A stretch of 7,033 nucleotides of DNA, taken from NCBI GenBank assembly GCA_945868195.1, contig CAMBLP010000109.1:1-7033 (forward strand). Direction: 5' to 3'. Under the pieces are notes generated by a model, which ran no database searches, was not told the DNA's origin, and saw only the letters and a program-made list of their open reading frames with translations. Positions 1 to 5,849 of this stretch are shown one piece after another (position 1 is the first letter of the stretch; every line of letters begins with the position of its first letter). The position numbers were made by a program, and so were the translations under genes. The stretch is from Bordetella parapertussis. Its GTDB lineage: Bacteria; Pseudomonadota; Gammaproteobacteria; Burkholderiales; Burkholderiaceae_B.

Positions 1-287
1 CTTGACCCAAGTTTCCCCAGGCCGGTTATACGTCGCTGCTCAAAGGAAGTGAGGTTATTTACATCAAGCTTTTACACTTAACGTGCATTTCCAAACTTCT
101 TTGTGAGCACTTGATTTCGTTTGCAATTACTTGACCTGTTACAGCCAAGAAACCTGCGACACTCATTCCAAGCGCCCACACTTATCGGTTGTCAAATTTT
201 TAAAGAACAAGGTATTGCTAATTTTGTACGACTACTAGTATTTCCACTATCTTTATCTGCTTTTAGCTATTCGCCAGAAGCAGAGAA
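1..287 (-). other. rRNA operon leader (transcribed spacer before 16S), partial
   Basis: Read on the minus strand, the stretch downstream of the promoter at 293-321 resembles the E. coli 16S leader. A boxB-like hairpin, a boxA and a boxC-like GTGTGGGCGCT (181-171) occur in the same order. No open reading frame with a ribosome binding site is present. The 16S start motif AGAGTTTGAT is not visible, so the mature 16S gene should begin just beyond position 1. The start near 287 is only an estimate from the -10 box. Sequence similarity to known leaders was judged from memory, not by alignment. An internal spacer leader is possible but less likely, because a strong promoter with an upstream element immediately precedes it. 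Confidence 0.72.
171..284 (-). promoter_or_regulatory. rrn antitermination signals (boxB-boxA-boxC like)
   Basis: On the minus strand there is a possible boxB hairpin with a perfect 7-bp stem, TCTGCTT (284-278) and AAGCAGA (262-256), around a 15-nt loop. It is followed by boxA TGTTCTTTAAAAA (209-197), which differs from the E. coli rrn boxA TGCTCTTTAACAA at two of 13 positions. A boxC-like GTGTGGGCGCT lies at 181-171. In E. coli, boxA recruits NusB and NusE (S10), which lets RNA polymerase resist Rho on long untranslated rRNA. The boxA match is strong. The boxB and boxC calls are weaker, as these elements vary between bacteria. Confidence 0.68.
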
Positions 288-292
288 GCGAG

Positions 293-321
293 ATTATGAA
301 GGAGTTTTTTATCCATGTCAA
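293..321 (-). promoter_or_regulatory. Strong sigma-70 promoter, rrn P1 type
   Basis: Minus-strand TTGACA (321-316) is a perfect -35 box. A 17-bp spacer separates it from CATAAT (298-293), which matches five of six -10 positions. Upstream, 322-360 is rich in A and T tracts, as expected of an UP element bound by the alpha subunit of RNA polymerase. Transcription would start near 285-288 and run off the left edge through the leader. A hexamer pair this good with optimal spacing, plus a downstream boxA, points to a stable-RNA promoter and not a protein-gene promoter. Only one promoter is clear; I saw no convincing second one in tandem. Confidence 0.78.
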
Positions 322-360
322 ATTAGTTTTCACCATTTTGCAAAACTATAAAAACAATTT

Positions 361-510
361 TTGCAGGTTACATCGCCGACAAAGACAAGCAAGGTCATAA
401 AGTACTGACTTGCTAAGACAAAAAACTAAACCTAAACCATCAGCACATCTTTAAAGCCAAGCCCGCTACTATAGCACAATTACTTAGGCATTCTTCGAGA
501 CAAACCTTCC
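361..510. other. Divergent intergenic region upstream of RNase G gene
   Basis: This stretch lies between the minus-strand rrn promoter and the plus-strand RNase G gene. I see no gene in it. The rng promoter should be here, but no good hexamer pair is visible. A TACTATAG sequence at 467-474 could be a -10 element but lacks a recognisable -35. Just before the start codon there is only a weak GAG (497-499) and no proper Shine-Dalgarno sequence, so rng translation may be inefficient or its leader unusual. Confidence 0.5.
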
Positions 511-1974
511 ATGACTGAAGATATTCTGATTAACGTCACTCCTTTTGAGACACGTGTGGCCCTAGTGGCGCGTGGTGCGGTGCAAGAACTCCATCTGGAA
601 CGCAGCACACAGCGCGGGCAAGTAGGAAATATCTATTTAGGCAAAGTCGTGCGTGTTTTACCTGGCATGCAAAGCGCTTTTGTTGAGATTGGGCTTGAAC
701 GGGCTGCGTTTATTCATATTGCTGACCTCAGGGAAAACCGCAGCGAGCGTGCACTCTCGACCCCCCAGACGCCCATTGAAAAGCTGATATTCGAAGGCCA
801 GAGTCTCATTGTGCAGGTCATTAAGGACCCTCTGGGCACTAAAGGGGCACGCTTATCCACGCAAATCAGCATCGCGGGACGAATGTTGGTCTATCTCCCG
901 CATGAGCCCCATATCGGTATTTCTCAAAAAATCGGCTCTGAGTCTGACCGCCAGGCTTTGCGTGAGAGACTACAAACCCTCGTCTCGCCCGAGGAGAAAG
1001 GCGGGCTCATTGTTCGCACTCAAGCCGAAGGCGCAACGAACGAAGAACTCGAAGCAGATCTCGCCTACCTCAAAAAACTCTGGGCAAATGTTCAACAAGG
1101 CGCGCGAACCCTTCCAGCCAACAGCCTGCTGCATCAGGATCTCACTCTCGCACAACGCGTACTCAGGGATATGGTGACCCCGCTCACGAACCAGATTTTG
1201 ATCGACTCTCGTAGCGTCAGCACCGAACTTAAAGCTTGGGCTGACGTTTATACGCCCTCGGTTTCGGAGCGCATCAAACATTACAGTGCGGAGCGCACCT
1301 TATTCGATACGGCCAACATTGAAGAGGAAATCATTCGTGCGCTTTCAAGACGGGTCGATCTCAAGTCAGGGGGCTACTTGATCATTGACCAAACAGAGGC
1401 GCTCACCACGGTTGATGTCAACACAGGAGGTTTTGTCGGAGGCAGGAATTTTGATGACACTATTTTCAAGACCAACCTCGAGGCCGCACAAGCGATTGCC
1501 CGTCAACTGAGACTCAGAAATCTGGGCGGTATCATTATTCTCGACTTTATCGATATGGATGATGTCGCACATCGTGATGCCGTACTCGCTGAACTCAATA
1601 AAGCACTCTCTTTTGACCGCACGCGAATGACTGTGAATGGATTTTCACAACTTGGGTTAGTTGAAATGACCCGCAAGCGGACGCGGGACTCGCTCGCACA
1701 TCAGCTGTGCGAGCCCTGCCCGACCTGCCAAAGCCGAGGTCATGTTCGCACCAATAAAAGTATCTGTTATGACATTTTGAGAGAGATCCTGCGCGAAGCC
1801 AAGCAATTTAACCCCCGCGAATTCAGAATACTCGCCTCTCAAGGCGTGATTGACTTGTTTTTAGAAGAAGAAAGTCAGCACCTCGCCATGCTAGGGGATT
1901 TTATCGGCAAAAAAATATCTCTTGAAGTGGCGATGGACTACACACAAGAGCAATACGACATTGTCTTGACTTAG
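511..1974 (+). CDS. rng: Ribonuclease G (RNase E/G family endoribonuclease)
   Basis: The 487-residue protein is a full-length RNase G. In E. coli this cytoplasmic, Mg2+-dependent endonuclease cuts AU-rich single-stranded RNA with a 5' monophosphate, matures the 5' end of 16S rRNA and degrades some mRNAs. An S1 RNA-binding domain covers roughly residues 36-120 (GNIYLGKVVRVLPGMQSAF). R169 and T170 in LIVRT match the 5'-phosphate sensor of RNase E. The DNase I-like catalytic part has VDVNTG with D302, and IILDFIDMD with D345, matching the metal-binding aspartates D303 and D346 of RNase E. CPTC (C403 and C406) is the zinc-link pair. The start is chosen because MTEDILINVTPFETRVA is the usual N terminus. 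The long C-terminal degradosome scaffold of RNase E is absent, which supports RNase G. The maf and rlmH genes, often found upstream of rng in proteobacteria, are not here; an rrn promoter region faces it instead. Confidence 0.96.
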   Translation: MTEDILINVTPFETRVALVARGAVQELHLERSTQRGQVGNIYLGKVVRVLPGMQSAFVEIGLERAAFIHIADLRENRSERALSTPQTPIEKLIFEGQSLIVQVIKDPLGTKGARLSTQISIAGRMLVYLPHEPHIGISQKIGSESDRQALRERLQTLVSPEEKGGLIVRTQAEGATNEELEADLAYLKKLWANVQQGARTLPANSLLHQDLTLAQRVLRDMVTPLTNQILIDSRSVSTELKAWADVYTPSVSERIKHYSAERTLFDTANIEEEIIRALSRRVDLKSGGYLIIDQTEALTTVDVNTGGFVGGRNFDDTIFKTNLEAAQAIARQLRLRNLGGIIILDFIDMDDVAHRDAVLAELNKALSFDRTRMTVNGFSQLGLVEMTRKRTRDSLAHQLCEPCPTCQSRGHVRTNKSICYDILREILREAKQFNPREFRILASQGVIDLFLEEESQHLAMLGDFIGKKISLEVAMDYTQEQYDIVLT

Positions 1975-2057
1975 CGTACGGCGACATTAACAACAATCAA
2001 GCGTCAGCTGGGACTGCTGCAGGCATCAGCACGGGTTAGGAAGTAATGAATCAGATC

Positions 2058-2086
2058 TTGTCAATACAGGATCATATGGATATGAG
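2058..2086 (+). promoter_or_regulatory. Candidate promoter of the Bug/TctC gene
   Basis: TTGTCA (2058-2063) is followed after 17 bp by TATGAG (2081-2086), a moderate sigma-70 match (five of six and four of six). An inverted repeat, TCATAT (2072-2077) and ATATGA (2080-2085) with two bases between, overlaps the -10 box and could be an operator. No regulator gene lies within the window. The call rests on hexamers and spacing only. Confidence 0.35.
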
Positions 2087-2155
2087 AAGTCCTCCAGGCC
2101 GACTATTTGGGGGCTAAACTCATGAGGCTTTCTCAATAAAACACCAGACAATTCC

Positions 2156-2163
2156 AGAGGAGA
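2156..2163 (+). promoter_or_regulatory. Strong Shine-Dalgarno site of the Bug/TctC gene
   Basis: AGAGGAGA contains AGGAG (2158-2162) with 6 nt to the ATG at 2169. It fixes that start and predicts high translation, in contrast with the poor sites of rng and of the downstream methyltransferase gene. Confidence 0.8.
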
Positions 2164-2168
2164 AACAT

Positions 2169-3164
2169 ATGGTGAAGTTTTCAACATCACGCGCAGCACG
2201 TCTTTTAGGTCTCGCATCTATTGCAGTGGCAGGAGCGTTGAGTTTTTCTTCGGCCAGTGCCCAGTCAAATTATCCAGACAAACCCATCAAATTTGTTGTG
2301 CCCTTTTCAGCCGGCACAACGACCGACGTGATCGCACGCGTCTATGCAGACAAGTTAGGTAAATTGTTAGGGCAATCCGTTATCGTTGAAAACAAAGCCG
2401 GCGCAGGTGGCAATATTTCAGCTGAATTCGTTTCGCGCGCCGCGCCAGACGGCTACACGTTGACCTTCTCGAACAGCGCAACTAACGCGACCAATCCGAC
2501 CCTGTACAAAAAAGTAAACTTTGATCCGATCAAGGGCTTTACACACATCGCATTGATGGTGTCGGCGCCCAACATGCTGGCGATCAATCCAAAGATTCCC
2601 GCGAACAACATGGCTGAGTTGATTGCTTACGCTAAAAAAAATCCGGGTAAGTTGACCTATATCTCTGCGGGTTCCGGTACCTCGCCTCATATGGCGGGCG
2701 AGCTCCTGAAAACAATGGCGGGCATCGATATTCAGCACGTCCCTTACAAGAATATCAACCAAGGCTTTACAGATCTGTTCGCAGGCACCGTCTCCATGAC
2801 GTTCTACCACGTACCGGTGATTTATCCGCATGTGAAAGACGGCCGACTCCGTGCTTTAGGCGTGGCCACGAGCGAGCGCAGCCCGATTGCACCCGAAGTG
2901 CCGCCGATTGCCGACACCGTCAAAGGTTACGACCTGCGACCCTGGTGGGGACTGGCTGGTCCTGCGGGCATCCCTAAGGATATCGTTGAAAAACTACATA
3001 AAGCCACAACACAAGTATTGGCCGATCCTGAGGTGCAAGAGCGCTTTAAAAATATGGGCTTGATCATCACGCCAATGACGACTCAACAGTTCAATGACTT
3101 CACCGTCACCGAATTGGCAAAGTGGAGCAAAATCGTGAAGGACTCAGGCGCAAGCGCCAACTAA
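2169..3164 (+). CDS. Bug/TctC family periplasmic solute-binding protein
   Basis: The 331-residue protein is a typical Bug receptor (tripartite tricarboxylate transporter substrate-binding subunit, TctC). Such proteins catch carboxylates and other small organic solutes in the periplasm and may pass them to TctA/TctB permeases. A Sec signal peptide covers residues 1-31: basic [11 protein letters not shown], a hydrophobic core, and cleavage likely at ASA|QSNYP. The mature part begins [15 protein letters not shown] and continues with TTTDVIAR and [10 protein letters not shown], hallmark stretches that build the ligand pocket in this family. [21 protein letters not shown] and [13 protein letters not shown] are also typical. 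Length is normal. No TctA or TctB gene is in the window, so it looks like one of the orphan receptors that are abundant in Burkholderiales. The methyltransferase-type gene starts 2 nt after its stop and is probably cotranscribed. The ligand cannot be predicted. Confidence 0.94.
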   Translation: MVKFSTSRAARLLGLASIAVAGALSFSSASAQSNYPDKPIKFVVPFSAGTTTDVIARVYADKLGKLLGQSVIVENKAGAGGNISAEFVSRAAPDGYTLTFSNSATNATNPTLYKKVNFDPIKGFTHIALMVSAPNMLAINPKIPANNMAELIAYAKKNPGKLTYISAGSGTSPHMAGELLKTMAGIDIQHVPYKNINQGFTDLFAGTVSMTFYHVPVIYPHVKDGRLRALGVATSERSPIAPEVPPIADTVKGYDLRPWWGLAGPAGIPKDIVEKLHKATTQVLADPEVQERFKNMGLIITPMTTQQFNDFTVTELAKWSKIVKDSGASAN

Positions 3165-3166
3165 AC

Positions 3167-4210
3167 ATGAGGCAAACGCACTCTGCATTACTCCTGCCCA
3201 CCACTGTGGTGGGCAGTTATCCTCAGCCTGACTGGCTCGTCGACCGCGAACAACTCTCCAAAGGCGTTGCGCGCACACGGCAACAGGAAATCTGGCGTAT
3301 CCCCGCCGATCGTCTCGAACAAGCTCAAGACGATGCGACGATTCTGGCGATCCGCGACATGGAACGCGCAGGCATCGACATCATTACTGATGGCGAGATC
3401 AGACGAGAAAGTTATTCAAACCGTTTTGCGATGGAACTCGAGGGTGTTGATGGTGACACCCCCGCTATCATTACGTCAAAAGCAGGCTTGAAAACGCCTG
3501 TCCCCCGCGTCGTCAGCAAAATCGTCCGCACGCACCCCGTTGAAATCCGTGATTTGCAATTTTTGAAAGCCAATACAGATCGTCTTGCAAAAATCACCCT
3601 GCCCGGCCCCTTCACGATGGGGCAACAAGCCAAAAATGAGTTTTACGCCGATGACGAGGAAATGGTCATGGACTTTGCTGCAGCGGTCAACGCAGAAGCA
3701 TTGGACTTGCAAGCGGCAGGCGCGGATTTTATTCAGCTCGACGAACCTTGGTTACGGCACGACCCTGAAGCGGCAAAACGTTATGCAGTCAAAGCCATTA
3801 ATCGTGCGCTCCAAGGTATCACTGTGCCGACCATCGTGCATTTGTGTTTTGGCTATGCGGCTGTAGTCAAAGGCCAAAAACCAACGGGTTATTCATTTTT
3901 ACCTGGTTTGAGCGACACGATTGCAAAGCAAATCTCTATCGAAGCCGCACAGCCCCGGCTTGATCTTGGGGTCTTAAGCGACCTCGCAGGAAAAAAAATC
4001 ATGCTGGGCGTCCTGGATCTGGGCACGAACGAGATTGAAACGCCAGAACAGGTGGCTGAGCGTATCCGCGCAGGACTCAAGTATGTGGCAGCTGAAAATA
4101 TGATTCCTGCCCCAGACTGTGGGATGAAATATATGCCCAGAGATGTTGCCTTCGGCAAACTACGATCGCTTGCCGAAGGGGCGAAAATCGTCAGAACAGA
4201 GCTTTCCTGA
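3167..4210 (+). CDS. Stand-alone MetE C-terminal-type methyltransferase (cobalamin-independent methionine synthase family)
   Basis: The 347-residue protein has the catalytic (C-terminal) half of MetE as a free-standing enzyme; full MetE has about 750 residues. The family moves a methyl group to a zinc-bound thiol, homocysteine in MetE. Visible motifs include TTVVGSYPQP near the N terminus, DGEIRRESY (75-83), LPGPFTMG (145-152) and LDEPWL (191-196). The likely zinc ligands are H225 and C227 in VHLC, E259 in SIEAAQP, and C318 in APDCGMKYMP, matching H641, C643, E665 and C726 of E. coli MetE. The N-terminal folate-binding half is missing, so the methyl donor may not be methyl-tetrahydrofolate. 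Folate-independent 'core' methionine synthases (Mes families) are known, but many homologues have unknown substrates. ATG 3167 is preferred over GTG 3122, since homology starts just after it. It lacks a Shine-Dalgarno site and follows the previous stop by 2 nt, suggesting translational coupling. Confidence 0.88.
   Translation: MRQTHSALLLPTTVVGSYPQPDWLVDREQLSKGVARTRQQEIWRIPADRLEQAQDDATILAIRDMERAGIDIITDGEIRRESYSNRFAMELEGVDGDTPAIITSKAGLKTPVPRVVSKIVRTHPVEIRDLQFLKANTDRLAKITLPGPFTMGQQAKNEFYADDEEMVMDFAAAVNAEALDLQAAGADFIQLDEPWLRHDPEAAKRYAVKAINRALQGITVPTIVHLCFGYAAVVKGQKPTGYSFLPGLSDTIAKQISIEAAQPRLDLGVLSDLAGKKIMLGVLDLGTNEIETPEQVAERIRAGLKYVAAENMIPAPDCGMKYMPRDVAFGKLRSLAEGAKIVRTELS
3194..3216. repeat. Perfect 23-bp palindrome just inside the methyltransferase gene
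   Basis: CTGCCCACCAC (3194-3204) and GTGGTGGGCAG (3206-3216) are exact reverse complements around a single T. In RNA this gives a GC-rich hairpin of nine pairs with a five-base loop, starting 27 nt after the start codon. It encodes part of the conserved LLPTTVVGSYP stretch, so some of the symmetry may come from codon constraint. It could act as an mRNA hairpin that limits the downstream gene or protects the upstream message, or as a protein-binding site. Confidence 0.6.
4149..4179. repeat. 10-bp inverted repeat near the 3' end of the methyltransferase gene
   Basis: CCTTCGGCAA (4149-4158) and TTGCCGAAGG (4170-4179) are perfect reverse complements around an 11-nt loop. The repeat lies within codons for AFGKLRSLAEG, about 30 nt before the stop. 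No T-tract follows it, so it is not a classic terminator. Together with the hairpin at 4199-4229 it puts two stem-loops at the end of this transcript. Confidence 0.5.
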
Positions 4211-4229
4211 TCCTTCCTCAGGAAAGTTC
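4199..4229. terminator. Hairpin spanning two convergent stop codons (possible bidirectional terminator)
   Basis: GAGCTTTCCTGA (4199-4210) pairs with TCAGGAAAGTTC (4218-4229). This is a 12-bp stem with one G-U pair and a 7-nt loop. The inner 9 bp are perfect. Both stop codons, TGA of the plus-strand methyltransferase and TGA of the minus-strand amidase, form the loop-proximal stem ends. Convergent genes need termination here, but neither side has a run of Ts, so it is not a textbook intrinsic terminator. It may instead block exonucleases or assist Rho. Confidence 0.45.
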
Positions 4230-5594
4230 GGGATGCATCTTGTGCCAAGGTGTGGCTTGCTCAAAGGCCGCTCCTGCACGCAACACAGTGACCTCATCGT
4301 AGTTCTTGCCGATCAATTGCAGCGATAGTGGCAAACCATTGCTGGCTAAGCCACTCATCATGGCCAGTGCGGGGTGACCGGTTAGGTTAAAAGGCACGCG
4401 TGCCTGCCTCGTATAAGTTCGCAAAACCTCTTGCGCATCGTCAATGCGGCACGCGGGATCAAATGAGTTAGCCGCCAGCAAGAGGTCAACCTCCCCAAAC
4501 GCCTGATTCACCGCATCAATTAACACACCGCGCAATTGCATCGCATGCACATAGTCACCCGCACTTAAGAAAGCGCCGCATAGCAATTTACGACGCGACA
4601 TTCCCGCATAGTCTTCAGGCCGATCACGCAAGTTACGGGCATGGATCGCCCACCCCTCTGACATCAGAATAACTTTCTGCGCAGCACTGAACTCTTGCAG
4701 TGTCGGCAACGTAATGTCTTTGACTTCCGCCCCCAGTTTGCGAAATACATCGCACGCTTCATTCAACGCCCGTGTGACTTCGGGATCAGCGTGCTCATCC
4801 TTTTCATGAAAATGACGGATGAAGCCGATTCGCAAACCTTTCACGCCAGACTTGAGGTCTTTTGTGTAAGTCGCTGGCCTGCTGCTTTGCGGTGCAGACG
4901 AAGTTTTCACCATCGCATCCAACAACAATGCAACGTCTTGAACCGATCGCGCCATCGGCCCGACATGATCGAGCGACATGGACAGCGGGTAAACGCCTCG
5001 ACGTGAAACGAGGTCATAGGTCGGCTTAAGACCTGCGAGACCGCAAGCAGCGGCCGGATTACGCACAGAGCCTCCAGTATCCGTTCCAAGGGCAAGTGGC
5101 AGGAATCCAGCAGCCAATGCGGTCCCAGAGCCGGAGGACGAGCCACCTGGGTGGTGAGCGACATTCCATGGGTTTCGGGCGGGCGGGAAAGGCAAGTCAA
5201 AAGAAGGGCCACCGATCGCAAACTCATGCAGCGCTAATTTACCGAACAGAATCGCACCAGCGGCACGCAGAGCAGTAATCACTGCAGCGTCATCCGCCGC
5301 GACATGATCAAGCATCACTTTCGAATGACAGCTCGTGCGTTCTCCCTTTATATCGATGATGTCTTTGATCCCGACCGGAACACCGTGCAAGGGACCAAGA
5401 CTGCGCCCAGCTTTGATCTCGCGCTCGGCTTGGCGAGCAGCTTGGAGTGCGGCCTCACGATCAAGCTGAATAAACGCTCGGCATTGCGGTTCTAGAGCAT
5501 CAATACGCGAAAGCAACGCTTCAATCACCGTCACTGGAGAGAGTGTGCCTGCGGCATAGCCTTGACTCATTTCGGAAGCGGTCATCCAGTGCAT
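4218..5594 (-). CDS. Amidase-signature family hydrolase (AtzE/GatA-like)
   Basis: From the ATG at 5594 the protein has 458 residues, a normal length for this family of C-N bond hydrolases (amide or carbamoyl substrates). The Ser-cisSer-Lys triad is complete: K77 in VGIKDIID, S152 in GGSSSGSG, and nucleophile S176 in GTDTGGSVR. LAGLKPTYDLVSRRGVYPLS is the typical following block. No signal peptide is seen, so it is cytoplasmic. Two start codons are possible. ATG 5597 overlaps the upstream stop as ATGA. ATG 5594 sits 7 nt from AGGTGA (5607-5602), a better spacing, so it is chosen. A longer start at 5621 would overlap the upstream gene more. The partner just upstream encodes a GatC/AtzG-like protein, suggesting a two-subunit enzyme like AtzE-AtzG of cyanuric acid breakdown. 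The other genes of that pathway are absent, so the substrate is unknown. A lone amidase or distant GatA homologue is the alternative. Confidence 0.9.
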   Translation of the reverse strand: MHWMTASEMSQGYAAGTLSPVTVIEALLSRIDALEPQCRAFIQLDREAALQAARQAEREIKAGRSLGPLHGVPVGIKDIIDIKGERTSCHSKVMLDHVAADDAAVITALRAAGAILFGKLALHEFAIGGPSFDLPFPPARNPWNVAHHPGGSSSGSGTALAAGFLPLALGTDTGGSVRNPAAACGLAGLKPTYDLVSRRGVYPLSMSLDHVGPMARSVQDVALLLDAMVKTSSAPQSSRPATYTKDLKSGVKGLRIGFIRHFHEKDEHADPEVTRALNEACDVFRKLGAEVKDITLPTLQEFSAAQKVILMSEGWAIHARNLRDRPEDYAGMSRRKLLCGAFLSAGDYVHAMQLRGVLIDAVNQAFGEVDLLLAANSFDPACRIDDAQEVLRTYTRQARVPFNLTGHPALAMMSGLASNGLPLSLQLIGKNYDEVTVLRAGAAFEQATPWHKMHPELS

Positions 5595-5806
5595 CATGAT
5601 TTCACCTGCATGACGGGCCACACCTCGGCCGTATTGTCGATGGGTAAATTCAAGGAAGCGCGAACTTTTAAAGCAGTTCGGGCAGCGGTGTTGAGATCCT
5701 CGGGAAAGCGCAACATCGCGCGCTCAAGACCCGCCAGTCTGGCGAGTGTCTGGATATCGTCACTTTCGCTGTTTGAGTTGGTTTTGCTTATTGTTGTGGT
5801 GTTCAC
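5594..5806 (-). CDS. Small GatC/AtzG-like protein (DUF4089 type), likely amidase partner
   Basis: This 70-residue protein starts at GTG 5806, supported by a strong AGGGGAG (5820-5814) 7 nt upstream. Its stop overlaps the amidase start, so the two are surely cotranslated. The core DIQTLARLAGLERAM, then RFPEDLNTAARTALKV, and a proline-bearing tail (AEVWPVMQV) resemble the AtzG/DUF4089 group, structurally related to GatC. AtzG wraps around AtzE and is needed to obtain stable enzyme. The first 16 residues are rich in Asn, Ser and Thr and probably disordered. Assignment rests on short motif likeness plus position directly before an amidase-signature gene. The protein is too small for certainty, but its ribosome binding site and overlap make a chance reading frame unlikely. 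Confidence 0.72.
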   Translation of the reverse strand: MNTTTISKTNSNSESDDIQTLARLAGLERAMLRFPEDLNTAARTALKVRASLNLPIDNTAEVWPVMQVKS

Positions 5807-5813
5807 CCAATAT

Positions 5814-5820
5814 CTCCCCT
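5814..5820 (-). promoter_or_regulatory. Shine-Dalgarno site fixing a GTG start
   Basis: Minus-strand AGGGGAG lies 7 nt before the GTG at 5806, the only start in this frame with a good site. The 43-nt gap to the nitroreductase stop is AT-rich, with a TATAAA at 5843-5838 but no matching -35 box, so a separate promoter is possible but not shown. Confidence 0.7.
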
Positions 5821-5849
5821 GAGTTGTTGTCTGAATTTTTATATTTACT

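Larger units (their letters stand above)
1975..2168 (+). other. Intergenic region between rng and the binding-protein gene
   Basis: This 194-nt gap has no gene. I see no clear intrinsic terminator after rng. It holds a possible promoter for the downstream gene (2058-2086), a short inverted repeat over its -10 region, and a strong ribosome binding site at the right end. Confidence 0.5.

Noticed and set aside
121..351. A 76-residue plus-strand open frame
   Set aside because: It lies antisense to the rrn promoter and leader, starts without a usable ribosome binding site and shows no recognisable motif.
970..1281. A 103-residue minus-strand frame within rng
   Set aside because: It is a shadow of the RNase G coding sequence with no independent support.
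1975..2057. Possible rng terminator in the gap after the stop codon
   Set aside because: Only short GC-rich palindromes such as CAGCTG and CTGCAG occur, with no stem plus T-run.
2418..2831. A 137-residue minus-strand frame opposite the Bug receptor gene
   Set aside because: The plus strand clearly encodes a conserved protein here; the antisense frame has odd composition and no motif.
3147..3158. GGCGC-AA-GCGCC at the end of the receptor gene
   Set aside because: Only a four-pair stem can form in RNA and no T-run follows, so it is not called as a terminator.
3122..3166. Upstream GTG start that would add 15 residues to the methyltransferase
   Set aside because: The added residues overlap the end of the receptor gene, are not part of the family, and no Shine-Dalgarno site precedes the GTG.
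4695..5006. A 103-residue plus-strand frame opposite the amidase gene
   Set aside because: It is antisense to the well-supported amidase and has Cys/Arg-rich composition typical of shadow frames.
5562..5822. An 86-residue plus-strand frame with a hydrophobic end, opposite the small AtzG-like gene
   Set aside because: The minus-strand gene has a strong ribosome binding site and overlaps the amidase start; the plus-strand frame has neither site nor context.
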